In this document: positions 1 through 8,570 of the stretch, piece after piece
How positions within the stretch are numbered: the first letter of the stretch is position 1
How the letters are laid out: every line of letters starts with the position of its first letter
Assembly (NCBI RefSeq): GCF_014701095.1
Contig: NZ_AP023439.1
Coordinates: 4,886,001 to 4,950,000, forward strand
Origin: Streptomyces tuirus
Lineage (GTDB): Bacteria; Actinomycetota; Actinomycetes; Streptomycetales; Streptomycetaceae
DNA length: 64,000 bases
Direction: 5' to 3'
Notes under the pieces: generated by a model
What the model was told of the DNA's origin: nothing
What the model saw: the letters and a program-made list of their open reading frames with translations, nothing else
Databases searched by the model: none
Position numbers and translations under genes: made by a program

Positions 1-609
1 TTCTACGTCACACCCGGCCGCGAGGGGGACCCGGGGGCGCTTGACTGCGACAAGCCCATCTTCTGGGTGGACGAGAACGACGATCCGCCGGCCGACATCC
101 CGCAGGCCATCACTGCCGAGGTCCTCGCGCAGCTGGCCTACGCCGAAGTGCGGGTGCCCTCCACGAAGATGGATCTTGCCCCGCAGGCGAACACCAAGGT
201 GAACCTGCCTACTTGGGCGTGGCTGGATGCGGCGGAATTCAAGCCCGTGTCGGTGACGGCCTCTGTTCCACTCCTGGGCATCCAGGCGACCACAACCGCC
301 GAACCGGTATCGGTGAAGATCGAACCGGGCACCGCAGATGCCGAGACCTACCCTGCCTCAGGCGTGTGTCAGATTCAGAACGGCCGAATCGGCGAGCCGT
401 ACGCCAAGGGAAAGACCAATGACGCCCCGCCCTGCGGCGTTAAGTACCTGCGGTCGTCGGGCGATGGGTCGTACCAGCTCAGGGCGACGGTCACCTGGAA
501 GATCCACTGGACCGGTACAGGCGTGGCCGGCGAACAGCGCCTGCCGGACGGCTCCTTCGGCGGGGCGCAGAACGTCGTCGTACAGGAGATCCAGGCCGTC
601 AACCGCTGA
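1..609 (+). CDS. Hypothetical protein, 5'-truncated by window edge
   Basis: The frame is already open at the first base (it reads FYVTPGREGDPG and on), so the gene starts upstream of the window. A GTG at 67 is in frame but unlikely to be the start. The visible 203 residues are mostly polar, with no membrane segment. Two cysteines (in GVCQIQ and PPCGV) could form a disulfide, and the late part is rich in W, G and T (WKIHWTGTG), as in beta-sandwich secreted proteins of Streptomyces. I do not recognise the family. Extracellular location is only a guess because the N-terminus is missing. Confidence 0.6.
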   Translation, partial: FYVTPGREGDPGALDCDKPIFWVDENDDPPADIPQAITAEVLAQLAYAEVRVPSTKMDLAPQANTKVNLPTWAWLDAAEFKPVSVTASVPLLGIQATTTAEPVSVKIEPGTADAETYPASGVCQIQNGRIGEPYAKGKTNDAPPCGVKYLRSSGDGSYQLRATVTWKIHWTGTGVAGEQRLPDGSFGGAQNVVVQEIQAVNR

Positions 610-711
610 ACCGGCACCGTTTCCGGCCGGTGGGACAGGCACTCGCGAGGGGCCGCCCCCGGCCGGTGCGTCGCGTGTCCGTCGCGCCCCGGCCCGGGTA
701 GGAAGAGCAGC

Positions 712-1611
712 ATGACCCCACTCGGCGCAGTCTTCCGCCCCCAACTCGCCCCCGAACGACTCCGATCCGTGGCCCGGCTGGCCGATGACGCCGGGCTCGA
801 CGAGCTCTGGCTCTGGGAGGACTGTTTCAGGGAAGGCGGCATCTCCACCGCCGCCGCTGCCCTCGCGTGGACCGAGCGGGTGCGGGTCGGGGTGGGGTTG
901 CTGCCCGTGCCCCTGCGGAACGTGGCCGTCACCGCCATGGAGGCCGCCTCGCTGCACCGGATGTTCCCCGGGCGGGCGATCCTCGGTGTGGGGCACGGCG
1001 TGCAGGACTGGATGGGGCAGGTCGGCGCCCGCGTCGAGTCGCCCGTCACCCTGCTGCGAGAGCATCTCCTCGCGCTGCGGGCCCTGCTGGCCGGCGAGCG
1101 CGTCACGGTCGACGGGCGGTACGTCAAGCTCGACGACGTCGCTCTCGACTGGCCGCCGGACGGCCGGCACGGCGGGGTACTGGCCGGGGCCACCGGTCCG
1201 CTGTCGCTACGCCTCACCGGCGAGGCCGCCGACGGCACCATCCTGACCGCTTCCACCAACGCCGAGGGCGTGCGCACGGCACGGCGGCTCATCGAGGAGG
1301 GGCGGGCGGCAGCCGGCCGTGGAGCCGAAGCCGGGCCACCGGGCTCCGGGCACCACCCCGTCGTCGTCTACCTGCTCACCGCCACCGGGCCCGACGCCGC
1401 CGCCCGGCTGCACGCGGAGCTCGTCGCCGAGGGGGTGGAGTCCGTACCGGACCTCGGGGTCGCGGGAGACGCCGGGGCTGTGGCCAAGGCCGCCGAGCGG
1501 CTGGTCGAGGCCGGGGCAGACAGCGTCGTCCTGCAACCGACGGCGGACGAACCCGACCCGGAGGGGTTCGTGCGGTTCGCGGCGGAAGAGGTGCGCCCGC
1601 TCGTTCCCTGA
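712..1611 (+). CDS. LLM-class flavin-dependent oxidoreductase
   Basis: This 299-residue protein has the luciferase-like monooxygenase fold signature. The N-terminus reads GAVFRPQLAPERLRSVARLA, followed by LDELWLWEDCF, then VRVGVGLLPVPLRN, and then GVGHGVQDWMGQ near residue 100. Family members bind FMN or F420 and oxidise or reduce small substrates; the substrate here cannot be told. The ATG at 712 follows a GGAAG ribosome-binding stretch. The stop is 35 bp before the acetyltransferase gene on the same strand, so the two may be co-transcribed. Confidence 0.85.
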   Translation: MTPLGAVFRPQLAPERLRSVARLADDAGLDELWLWEDCFREGGISTAAAALAWTERVRVGVGLLPVPLRNVAVTAMEAASLHRMFPGRAILGVGHGVQDWMGQVGARVESPVTLLREHLLALRALLAGERVTVDGRYVKLDDVALDWPPDGRHGGVLAGATGPLSLRLTGEAADGTILTASTNAEGVRTARRLIEEGRAAAGRGAEAGPPGSGHHPVVVYLLTATGPDAAARLHAELVAEGVESVPDLGVAGDAGAVAKAAERLVEAGADSVVLQPTADEPDPEGFVRFAAEEVRPLVP

Positions 1612-1646
1612 GGCCCGTTGTCAGTGGCCGCTGCCACACTCCGGGC

Positions 1647-2108
1647 ATGAGCGATGACGACATGGACGTGCGTCTGCGTGACGTCGCGGAAGCCGACCTC
1701 GAGTTCTTCCTGGCGTACGAGCACGATCCGGAAGCCGTTCGGCGGTCGAGGTTCACCCCTCGGCCGCGCGAGGCGTTCCTGCGGCACTGGAAGACCAGCG
1801 TCCTCGGGGACGACACCGTCCACGTGCAGGCCGTGACCGTCGACGGCGAGGTCGCCGGCAACATCGTCGCCTGGTGGGACGCGGACCGCCGCTTCCTCGG
1901 GTACTGGCTCGGGCGCCCGTACTGGGGCCGCGGCATCGGCAGCCGTGCCCTCGCCTTCTTCCTGGAGCGGGAGCAGAACCGGCCCCTGCACGCGGACCCC
2001 GTCACCGGCAACACCGGCTCCGTGCGCCTCCTCGAGAAGCACGGCTTCCAGCGGCACGGCACCGTCCGGCACGGCGACGAGGAGCACGTCATGCTCGTCC
2101 TCGACTGA
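1647..2108 (+). CDS. GNAT family N-acetyltransferase
   Basis: The protein has 153 residues starting at MSDDDMDVRLRDV. It has the GNAT layout: a beta1 strand (VRLRDVAEADLEFF), the acetyl-CoA pyrophosphate-binding loop YWGRGIGSRAL, and a C-terminal NTGSVRLLEKHGFQ segment typical of RimJ/RimL-type acetyltransferases. An acetyl group would be moved from acetyl-CoA to an amine; the substrate is unknown. The same frame is open much further upstream, but that is a shadow of the preceding oxidoreductase gene. The ATG at 1647 fits the start of the family. Confidence 0.85.
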   Translation: MSDDDMDVRLRDVAEADLEFFLAYEHDPEAVRRSRFTPRPREAFLRHWKTSVLGDDTVHVQAVTVDGEVAGNIVAWWDADRRFLGYWLGRPYWGRGIGSRALAFFLEREQNRPLHADPVTGNTGSVRLLEKHGFQRHGTVRHGDEEHVMLVLD

Positions 2109-2680
2109 GAAGCACCGCGGCCGAGCGGCGGGACGTACCTCGTGCGTCACTCCTTTCACTCACTGCACTTGCGCATCTTCCGACGAGAGTTTTCACATCG
2201 TTATCGCTCACCGCTCGCCTCCGCGTCACCGCTCACGTAGGTTCGGACCAGGGTAATTCGCGTGAGCAAAGCTGCGCGGGCGGTACCGCGCAGTGGAGGG
2301 GGCTGCGCGGTGCCATGGCCTCCGCACCGAGCCGGCGCACCGGCGATGCCGAGTCGGCCCTCCGCCGATGTCGAGCCCGCGCTCCGCCGATGTCGAGTCG
2401 GCAAAGCGGCGAATCGGACTCCGCCCCCGGGTCGTGACGGTCAAGCGGGCGGGCGCGGCGGGGGTCACCCGTCGGGGGGATGCCGTGACAAGTCACCCGA
2501 CTGGTCCCCAAGGTGCGGAAAATCGCCCGGATCCCGCCACGGAGCGCCCGATTCCCCTGCGTATGCGCAGTGTTCCGGCCGGAAGCGGGCCCTGAACGAG
2601 GGCTTCCGTGAGCATCGCCGCGTCGCCGGGCGGCTCCGGAGAGTAGTTGTGGCACGCCGATGCACGCAGCATCACTTACG
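2109..2680. other. Long gap without a recognisable gene
   Basis: About 570 bases between the acetyltransferase and the candidate small RNA carry no reading frame with convincing Streptomyces codon bias. The only structure I see is the 22-bp tandem repeat at 2329-2416. Short frames on both strands here mostly translate the repeat into Arg/Ala-rich sequence and are not credible proteins. Confidence 0.5.
2329..2416. repeat. Degenerate 22-bp tandem repeat, about four units
   Basis: Units run 2329-2350, 2351-2372, 2373-2394 and 2395-2416. Each begins GAGYCSGC and the first three end in a CCG/CGGCGATGYC block (units 2 and 3 share CTCCGCCGATGTC exactly). The fourth is the most diverged. The repeat lies in noncoding DNA upstream of the candidate small RNA and uppS. 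Function is unknown; the array may simply be a minisatellite. Confidence 0.75.
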
Positions 2681-2682
2681 AA

Positions 2683-2750
2683 GGGTTATGGTGGAAACCC
2701 CCCCTCGGGCCGGTCCGTCTCCCCCCCCACGGACCGGCCCGTTTTTCTTT
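2683..2750 (+). ncRNA. Candidate C-rich small RNA (6C-like) with intrinsic terminator
   Basis: A short hairpin GGGTT/AACCC (2683-2687 with 2696-2700) runs into a run of seven C (2698-2704). Next comes a perfect 13-bp stem CGGGCCGGTCCGT/ACGGACCGGCCCG (2706-2718 and 2729-2741) whose loop carries eight C (2721-2728). TTTTTCTTT follows directly (2742-2750). A U-tract is uncommon at Streptomyces terminators, so this looks like a true intrinsic terminator ending a short transcript. Two runs of at least six C are the hallmark of the actinobacterial 6C RNA family, but the first run is not clearly in a loop here. The 5' end is a guess. It could also be the terminator of an unseen transcript. Confidence 0.45.
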
Positions 2751-2931
2751 GCCCGCCGGGCGGCTCGAACCACCGGCCGGAACCGATCGTTCCGCCCCCG
2801 TTGGCGGCCCAGGGCCGCGGCGGGGGTAGGCTTCGCCTCCGGGGACTGCCATACGGGCAGGGACCGCCCGCGGCCAAGACCGGGCCGCACGCCGCGGCCT
2901 GTCCGATCCGTACGGAGGGGCTGACAATCAC

Positions 2932-3705
2932 GTGAACCTGCGCGACAAGCTGCGCGGCCTGCTGGTCAGGCTGTACGCACGCCGGGTGGAAGGCCACCTG
3001 GACCACGCTCAGGTGCCCAAGCACATCGGCGTCATCATGGACGGCAACCGGCGCTGGGCGAAGGCCGCCGGTTCCAGCACCGTCGACGGTCACCGGGCCG
3101 GGGCCGGGAAGATCGAGGAGTTCCTCGGCTGGTGCACCGAGACCGACGTCGAGGTCGTCACCCTCTGGCTGTTGTCCACGGACAACTTCGACCGGCCGCA
3201 GGAAGAGCTCGTCCCCCTCCTCGGCATCATCGAGGACGTCGTCCGCACCCTGGCCGCCGACGGCCGCTGGCGCGTGCACCACGTCGGCACGCCCGACCTG
3301 CTGCCCTCCGCGATGCAGACGGTCCTCAAGGAGGCCGAGGAGACCACAGCCCACGTCGACGGAATAGTGGTGAACGTCGCCATCGGCTACGGCGGACGGC
3401 AGGAGATCGCCGACGCCGTGCGGTCGATGCTGCTCGACGCCCAGGAGAAGGGCACCTCGATGGAGGCGCTCGCCGAGGCCGTCGACACCGACATGATCGG
3501 GCGTCACCTCTACACGAGCCACCAGCCCGACCCCGACCTGGTGATCCGTACCAGCGGCGAGCAGCGGCTGTCCGGATTCATGCTCTGGCAGACCGCGCAC
3601 TCCGAGTACTACTTCTGTGACGTGTTCTGGCCGGCGTTCCGCAAGGTGGACTTCCTGCGCGCCATGCGCGACTACGCGGCCCGCCACCGGCGCTACGGCG
3701 GCTGA
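2932..3705 (+). CDS. uppS: Isoprenyl transferase (cis-prenyl diphosphate synthase)
   Basis: This 257-residue protein condenses isopentenyl diphosphate units in cis onto an allylic primer. That makes the long-chain polyprenyl diphosphate used as cell-wall lipid carrier. Visible motifs are the catalytic HIGVIMDGNRRWAK near residue 30, the LWLLSTDNFDRPQEE block, the NVAIGYGGRQEI block, and the C-terminal PDLVIRTSGEQRLSGFMLWQ plus YFCDVFWPAFRKVDF. These are the conserved regions of the UppS family at normal length. Start GTG at 2932 follows GGAGGGG. Streptomyces commonly carry two such genes, so whether this is the main synthase is not decided by sequence alone. Confidence 0.93.
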   Translation: MNLRDKLRGLLVRLYARRVEGHLDHAQVPKHIGVIMDGNRRWAKAAGSSTVDGHRAGAGKIEEFLGWCTETDVEVVTLWLLSTDNFDRPQEELVPLLGIIEDVVRTLAADGRWRVHHVGTPDLLPSAMQTVLKEAEETTAHVDGIVVNVAIGYGGRQEIADAVRSMLLDAQEKGTSMEALAEAVDTDMIGRHLYTSHQPDPDLVIRTSGEQRLSGFMLWQTAHSEYYFCDVFWPAFRKVDFLRAMRDYAARHRRYGG

Positions 3706-4058
3706 CCCCCCGCACCGGACACCACGACCACAGGACGTCCCACGTCGCAACACCTCCCGGTACCCCCTTGAAGACGGGCGTAACGCGGAGTTCACCGGGT
3801 CGCCGTCATATGCCGTGGCATGGCGACGCTCGTTCGAGGGCATAACTCAGACAGGTCGACGCCCGAACCACGGGTGTCGGATCTCAGCGGACGGCACGGG
3901 GCCGTCCGCCCGGGAGGCCCTTTGCACCAGCCCGATCGTGCGGTCACAGCACGGACGAAGAGGCGGAGGGCCGGTTCTCGGCCCGCGCAGGGCGGCCGAC
4001 GACCGGTCCAGCTCCATACCGTCGCTCCCCGACCTCATCCGAGGGGGTACGTCCTTCC
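3706..4058. other. Gap upstream of phoH, no gene seen
   Basis: No credible coding frame is present in these 353 bases. The stretch should hold the phoH promoter. I see no convincing -35/-10 pair, long inverted repeat or riboswitch core. A GAGGGGG ribosome-binding site at 4041-4047 serves the GTG at 4059. Confidence 0.5.
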
Positions 4059-5384
4059 GTGGTGACCAGCACAAAGCGCCACAAGCCCGACCGGCGCACC
4101 TATGTTCTCGACACCAGCGTCCTGCTGGCCGACCCGAACGCCCTGAACCGCTTCGACGAGCACGAGGTCGTGCTCCCCATCGTGGTGGTCACGGAACTGG
4201 AGGCCAAGCGGCACCACCCCGAACTCGGCTACTTCGCCCGGCAGGCCCTGCGCCTGCTCGACGAGTTCCGCGTCCGGCACGGTCGCCTCGACGCCCCCAT
4301 CCCCATCGGGGATCTGGGCGGGACCGTCCGTGTCGAGCTCAACCACTCGGACCCCAGCGTGCTGCCCAGCGGCTACCGCCTGGGGGACAACGACTCCCGC
4401 ATCCTCGCGGTCGCCCGCAATCTGCAGGCCGAGGGGTTCGACGTCACCGTCGTGTCCAAGGACCTCCCGCTCAGGATCAAGGCGTCCTCCGTCGGACTCC
4501 TCGCCGAGGAGTACCGCGCGGAGCTCGCCATCACGGACGCCTCCGGCTGGACCGGAATGTCCGAACTGACCCTGCCTGGCGAGCAGGTGGACATCCTCTT
4601 CGAGGAAGGGCACGTCCACGTCCCCGAGGCCGCCGGCCTGCCGGTGCACACGGGCCTGATGATCCAGTCGGAGCGCGGCAAGGCACTCGGGCGGGTCACC
4701 CCCGACGGCAACATCCGTGTCGTGCGCGGGGATCGTGAGGCGTTCGGCATCAAGGGCCGCAGTGCCGAGCAGCGGATCGCGCTCGACCTGCTGCTCGACC
4801 CGGACGTCGGGATCGTGTCGATGGGCGGCCGGGCCGGCACCGGCAAATCGGCGCTGGCGCTGTGCGCGGGCCTGGAGGCGGTGCTGGAGCGCCGTCAGCA
4901 CCAGAAGGTGATGGTCTTCCGTCCGCTGTACGCGGTGGGCGGGCAGGAGCTGGGCTATCTGCCGGGCTCCGAGGCCGAGAAGATGAGCCCCTGGGCGCAG
5001 GCCGTGTTCGACACGCTGTCGGCGGTCACCAGCCGCGAGGTCATCGAGGAGGTCACCGCGCGCGGGATGCTGGAGGTCCTGCCGCTCACCCACATCCGCG
5101 GCCGCTCGCTGCACGACGCGTTCGTCATCGTGGACGAGGCCCAGTCGCTGGAGAGGAACGTACTTCTTACCGTTCTGTCCCGGATCGGGGCCAATTCACG
5201 GGTGGTTCTCACCCATGACGTGGCCCAGCGGGACAACCTCAGGGTCGGCCGGTACGACGGTGTCGTCGCCGTCGTCGAGAAGCTGAAGGGGCATCCGCTC
5301 TTCGCGCACGTGACCCTGACGCGGTCCGAGAGGTCCCAGATCGCCGCCCTTGTGACCGAAATGCTCGAAGACGGGCAGATCTGA
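4059..5384 (+). CDS. PhoH-family protein with N-terminal PIN domain (PhoH2)
   Basis: The protein has 441 residues with two domains. Residues 1-150 are a PIN nuclease-like domain ([39 protein letters not shown]). From about 240 on is a PhoH ATPase with Walker [11 protein letters not shown] near residue 255 and Walker [11 protein letters not shown] near 355, plus THDVAQRDN. PhoH2 proteins couple ATP-driven RNA unwinding to PIN RNase activity; that role is known for the family and not shown here. A strong terminator follows at 5421, so the gene is probably transcribed alone. Confidence 0.92.
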   Translation: MVTSTKRHKPDRRTYVLDTSVLLADPNALNRFDEHEVVLPIVVVTELEAKRHHPELGYFARQALRLLDEFRVRHGRLDAPIPIGDLGGTVRVELNHSDPSVLPSGYRLGDNDSRILAVARNLQAEGFDVTVVSKDLPLRIKASSVGLLAEEYRAELAITDASGWTGMSELTLPGEQVDILFEEGHVHVPEAAGLPVHTGLMIQSERGKALGRVTPDGNIRVVRGDREAFGIKGRSAEQRIALDLLLDPDVGIVSMGGRAGTGKSALALCAGLEAVLERRQHQKVMVFRPLYAVGGQELGYLPGSEAEKMSPWAQAVFDTLSAVTSREVIEEVTARGMLEVLPLTHIRGRSLHDAFVIVDEAQSLERNVLLTVLSRIGANSRVVLTHDVAQRDNLRVGRYDGVVAVVEKLKGHPLFAHVTLTRSERSQIAALVTEMLEDGQI

Positions 5385-5420
5385 CCGACTGCACCAAGTC
5401 ATGGCGGTTATCCGATAGTT

Positions 5421-5462
5421 GGCGCCGTCCGGAAAAGGCGAAAAGCCTAGCCGGGCGGCGCC
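5421..5462 (+). terminator. Large nested hairpin terminator after phoH
   Basis: Outer arms GGCGCCGTCCGG (5421-5432) and CCGGGCGGCGCC (5451-5462) pair over 12 positions with one T-G wobble. The loop itself holds a small hairpin, AGGC/GCCT, at 5436-5448. It lies 37 bp past the phoH stop and no U-tract follows, as is usual in Streptomyces. Confidence 0.75.
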
Positions 5463-5580
5463 TTCGCGTGTGGGCGTTTCTGTGAATCTCCCGCGTCAAA
5501 CGGGATGTGAGCTTTCACACGCAACTCAGAATTGCCTTGCCCCGTCCGGTTGCGGCAGAGTCTCACTCCTGTCAGGCCCC

Positions 5581-5657
5581 GCATACGACACACCTGTACC
5601 CCCAGCGGTACGGCACCACAAAAGCTTCAGCATCAACTGCATAGCGATGTCGTATGC
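5581..5657 (+). promoter_or_regulatory. Structured leader candidate upstream of the lytic transglycosylase gene
   Basis: A perfect 9-bp inverted repeat, GCATACGAC (5581-5589) and GTCGTATGC (5649-5657), encloses a small hairpin GTACC/GGTAC (5596-5600 with 5607-5611). The arrangement would fold as a closed stem with an internal branch in the 5' leader of the gene at 5805. Genes of this secreted cell-wall hydrolase type in Streptomyces are sometimes under riboswitch control, but the c-di-AMP (ydaO) core is not visible here. Confidence 0.35.
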
Positions 5658-5804
5658 CGCCCGAGCTACACACGGCGCTCCCCTTGGGGGAGTTGCCCAC
5701 CGGGCCCGCGCCTCCCGTGACCCCGCAGTTGGGGAGGCCAGTGCCAGGGGCACGATTGCGTCCGCGAGGGTCACCGAAGCGGGCGATGCTGGAAGGAAAA
5801 CCGT

Positions 5805-6506
5805 GTGAGCCGGATCTCGGTCCGGGGATTCGCAGTGGCTTCGGCCACGGCGGTCACCGCTGTCGGAAGCGTCGTCGGCGTTGCCTCGGGCAGCACCGCG
5901 CAGAACAACGACGCGGAAGCGACGGCAACCGGCGCCACGCTGCTCGCGGACATCCCCGCGGGCCAGCAGGCCCAGGTGCAGACCGCGTCGCTGACGCAGC
6001 AGGCCGACGCACAGGCCATCCAGGCGGACGCGAGCGCGAAGAAGGACGCCGAGGAGGCCGCCCGCAAGGCCGCCGCCGAGACGGCCGTCGCCAAGAAGGA
6101 AGCCGCCGAGAAGGCCGAGAAGGCTGCCGAGGCAGCGGCCAAGGAGCGCGCGGAGGCCAAGGCCGCCGCCAGCCGCTCCAAGGACATCTCCGACTTCCCC
6201 GTCGCGACCTCCTACAGCATCGCCCAGCTCCAGGCGATGGCACGGCAGATGGTGCCGGCCGGTCAGTTCCAGTGCTTCAGCAACATCGTGGACCACGAGT
6301 CCGACTGGAACTACAAGGCGGTCAACCCCTCCTCCGGGGCCTACGGCATGTTCCAGGCGCTGCCCGGTTCCAAGATGTCGTCCGCCGGCGCCGACTGGCA
6401 GACCAACCCGGCCACCCAGATCAAATGGGGCCTGAACTACATGAACGACCGCTACGGCAGCCCCTGTGAGGCCTGGTCGTTCTGGCAGGCCAACAACTGG
6501 TACTGA
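5805..6506 (+). CDS. Secreted lytic transglycosylase (SLT-like) with Ala/Lys/Glu-rich coiled-coil linker
   Basis: The 233-residue protein starts with a signal peptide (SVRGFAVASATAVTAVGSVVG). Residues 65-125 form an A/K/E-rich heptad-like coil, and the C-terminal 85 residues are an SLT-type domain. The probable catalytic glutamate sits in NIVDHESDWNYKAVNP near residue 163, followed by SGAYGMFQALPG and IKWGLNYMNDRYGSPC. It should cleave glycan strands of peptidoglycan outside the cell. The GTG at 5805 is chosen because the GTG two bases earlier runs into a stop. It has its own terminator at 6541. Confidence 0.9.
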   Translation: MSRISVRGFAVASATAVTAVGSVVGVASGSTAQNNDAEATATGATLLADIPAGQQAQVQTASLTQQADAQAIQADASAKKDAEEAARKAAAETAVAKKEAAEKAEKAAEAAAKERAEAKAAASRSKDISDFPVATSYSIAQLQAMARQMVPAGQFQCFSNIVDHESDWNYKAVNPSSGAYGMFQALPGSKMSSAGADWQTNPATQIKWGLNYMNDRYGSPCEAWSFWQANNWY

Positions 6507-6540
6507 GCCGGCCGGCCCACGGCCGATCCCGCCCTTCGCA

Positions 6541-6573
6541 CGAGCCCCGCACCGCAGTCCGGTGCGGGGCTCG
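6541..6573 (+). terminator. Hairpin terminator after the transglycosylase gene
   Basis: Arms CGAGCCCCGCACC (6541-6553) and GGTGCGGGGCTCG (6561-6573) pair perfectly over 13 bp with a 7-base loop, 34 bp after the stop codon. Confidence 0.8.
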
Positions 6574-6642
6574 CGCCATGTACGGTCGGACGGACGGCTC
6601 CCCGGGGGAGTGGTGCGCCAAGACGGGGGAAGAGGACGGATC

Positions 6643-7950
6643 ATGTCGCGAGTGCCAGGGTGGCTCGGCCGGCTCGGTGCCGGGCTGACCGAGATGAGCG
6701 AGCGCTACAACGAGCGCCGCGCCGAGGCCGAACGGGAGCGGGACGAACCGGACTCCCCGGTGCTCACCGACGAACACGTGCCGCCGCCCCCGGACTACGC
6801 ACCCGACGTCCCCGCCCGCCCCGATCCCGCCCTGGCCGTGCCGTGGGGGGTGCGGGTCGCGGCCGAGGCCGGCTGGCGGCTCCTCGTCCTCGCGGGCACC
6901 GTGTGGGTGCTGATGCGCGTCATCAGCGCCGTCCAGCTCGTGGTGCTCTCCTTCGTCATCGCCCTGCTCATCACGGCGATGCTGCAGCCGACGGTGGCGC
7001 GGCTGCGGCGCCACGGCGTGCCGCGCGGGCCGGCGACCGCCCTGACGGCCATCCTCGGCTTCGTCGTCATCGGCCTCATCGGCTGGTTCGTGACCTGGCA
7101 GGTCATGGAGAACATCGACGACCTCTCGGGCCAGATCCAGGACGGCATCGACGAGTTGCGGAACTGGCTGCTGAACAGCCCCTTCCACGTCACCGACAAG
7201 CAGATCAACGAGATCGCCAAGAACCTGCGGGAAGCGGTCGGGGCGAACACCGACCAGATCACCTCGGCGGGCCTGGAAGGCGTGACCGTCGTCGTCGAGG
7301 CGCTCACCGGGATCCTGCTGTCGGTCTTCTGCACCCTGTTCCTGCTCTACGACGGCAAGCGGATCTGGGAGTGGACGCTGAAGCTGGTGCCGGCGGCGGC
7401 ACGGCCGGGAGTGGCCGGGGCCGGTCCGGCGGCATGGCGGACGCTGACCGGGTACGTGCGGGGCACGGTGATCGTCGCACTGATCGACGCCATCTTCATC
7501 GGTCTTGGCATCTACTTCCTCGATGTGCCGATGGCCGTGCCGCTGGCGGTGTTCGTCTTCCTGTTCGCGTTCATCCCGCTGGTGGGTGCGGTGGTGTCCG
7601 GGGCGCTGGCGGTGGTCGTCGCGCTGGTCACCCAGGGGGTGTTCACGGCCGTCATGACGCTGGTGGTGGTGCTGGCGGTGCAGCAGATCGAGGGGCACAT
7701 CCTGCAGCCGTTCATCCTGGGGCGCGCCGTCCGGGTCCATCCGCTGGCGGTGGTGCTGTCGGTGGCGGCGGGCGCGATGGTGGCCGGGATCGGTGGTGCG
7801 GTGGTCGCCGTGCCGCTGGTGGCGGTGACGAACACGGTCGCCGGCTATCTGCGGTCGTACTCGCAGAAATCGGCACTCCGGCATTCGGTGCGGCCGCGCG
7901 GGGCCACGGCGGTGAGCGCGGAGCCCGGCCCGGGGACGCCGCCCCGGTAG
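6643..7950 (+). CDS. AI-2E family transporter (polytopic membrane protein)
   Basis: From ATG 6643, preceded by AGAGGA, the protein has 435 residues. An acidic cytoplasmic N-terminus (EAERERDEPDSPV) is followed by about seven to eight membrane segments, starting with WRLLVLAGTVWVLMRVISAV. The last cluster, IGLGIYFLDVPMAVPLAV through FAFIPLVGAVVSGALAVVVAL and HILQPFILGRAVRVHPLAVV, is the signature of the AI-2E/YdiK/PerM family. Family members are efflux-type permeases; the substrate is unknown and the autoinducer-2 link is historical. The same frame stays open upstream to 6466, but that part overlaps the previous gene and is not used. Confidence 0.88.
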   Translation: MSRVPGWLGRLGAGLTEMSERYNERRAEAERERDEPDSPVLTDEHVPPPPDYAPDVPARPDPALAVPWGVRVAAEAGWRLLVLAGTVWVLMRVISAVQLVVLSFVIALLITAMLQPTVARLRRHGVPRGPATALTAILGFVVIGLIGWFVTWQVMENIDDLSGQIQDGIDELRNWLLNSPFHVTDKQINEIAKNLREAVGANTDQITSAGLEGVTVVVEALTGILLSVFCTLFLLYDGKRIWEWTLKLVPAAARPGVAGAGPAAWRTLTGYVRGTVIVALIDAIFIGLGIYFLDVPMAVPLAVFVFLFAFIPLVGAVVSGALAVVVALVTQGVFTAVMTLVVVLAVQQIEGHILQPFILGRAVRVHPLAVVLSVAAGAMVAGIGGAVVAVPLVAVTNTVAGYLRSYSQKSALRHSVRPRGATAVSAEPGPGTPPR

Positions 7951-7970
7951 CGGGACTTCGAGAACGGCGG

Positions 7971-8007
7971 CAGGGCCCCGTCCACCGGTCAGGTGGGCGG
8001 GGCCCTG
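7971..8007. terminator. Bidirectional terminator between permease and ahpD
   Basis: A 16-bp stem, left arm 7971-7986 (CAGGGCCCCGTCCACC) and right arm 7992-8007 (GGTGGGCGGGGCCCTG), pairs with one T-G wobble and a 5-base loop. It sits between convergent genes and can serve both. Confidence 0.8.
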
Positions 8008-8030
8008 CGATGCGAGGCGGGCGGCCGGGG

Positions 8031-8564
8031 TTACTCGGCCAGGACCGCCTCGGCGTCCAGCGTGACGCCGACCGCCTGGATCACGGAGGCGATCTTGAAG
8101 GCCTCCTGGACGACCTCGCGGTCGAGGCCCGCCTTGCGCAGGACCTGCTCGTGGGAGTCCAGGCACATGCCGCAGCCGTTGATGGCCGAGACGGCGAAGG
8201 ACCACAGCTCGAAGTCGACCTTGTCGACACCCGGGTTGCCGATGACGTTCATCCGCAGACCCGCGCGCAGGGTGCCGTACTCGTGGTCCGACAGCAGGTG
8301 ACGGGTGCGGTAGAAGACGTTGTTCATCGCCATCACCGCGGCGGCGGCCTTGGCGGCCGTGTACGCCTCCGGCGACAGGTTCGCCTTCGCCTCCGGCTCC
8401 AGCTCGCGCAGCACGATCGGGGAGCGCGAGGCGATGGCCGTCGAGAGCACCGTGCCCCACAGCTGCTGGGCCGGCAGGTCGGAGTTGCCGATGACCGAGC
8501 CCAGGTTGAGCTTCAGGTCCTTGGCGTAGTCCGGTATGGCGGACTTCAGGGCGTCCAGCGACAT
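8031..8564 (-). CDS. ahpD: Alkyl hydroperoxide reductase D, disulfide reductase
   Basis: The 177-residue AhpD of the carboxymuconolactone decarboxylase superfamily shows the active-site motif [14 protein letters not shown], giving C131, C134 and H138. In the M. tuberculosis homologue the equivalent residues pass electrons from a lipoyl protein to AhpC. It starts 6 bp after the ahpC stop, so the two form an ahpCD operon. Divergent oxyR is the expected regulator. Confidence 0.95.
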   Translation of the reverse strand: MSLDALKSAIPDYAKDLKLNLGSVIGNSDLPAQQLWGTVLSTAIASRSPIVLRELEPEAKANLSPEAYTAAKAAAAVMAMNNVFYRTRHLLSDHEYGTLRAGLRMNVIGNPGVDKVDFELWSFAVSAINGCGMCLDSHEQVLRKAGLDREVVQEAFKIASVIQAVGVTLDAEAVLAE

Positions 8565-8570
8565 GTCAGA

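Noticed and set aside
2329-2416. CRISPR array
   Set aside because: The units are directly adjacent without spacers and there are no cas genes.
5400-5804. c-di-AMP (ydaO) riboswitch before the transglycosylase gene
   Set aside because: The conserved core segments of that riboswitch could not be found in the leader; only simple inverted repeats are present.
6421-8460. A 679-codon open frame on the minus strand
   Set aside because: It lies antisense to the AI-2E-type permease and ahpD in a shadow frame, gives low-complexity Arg/Gly/His-rich protein and matches no family.
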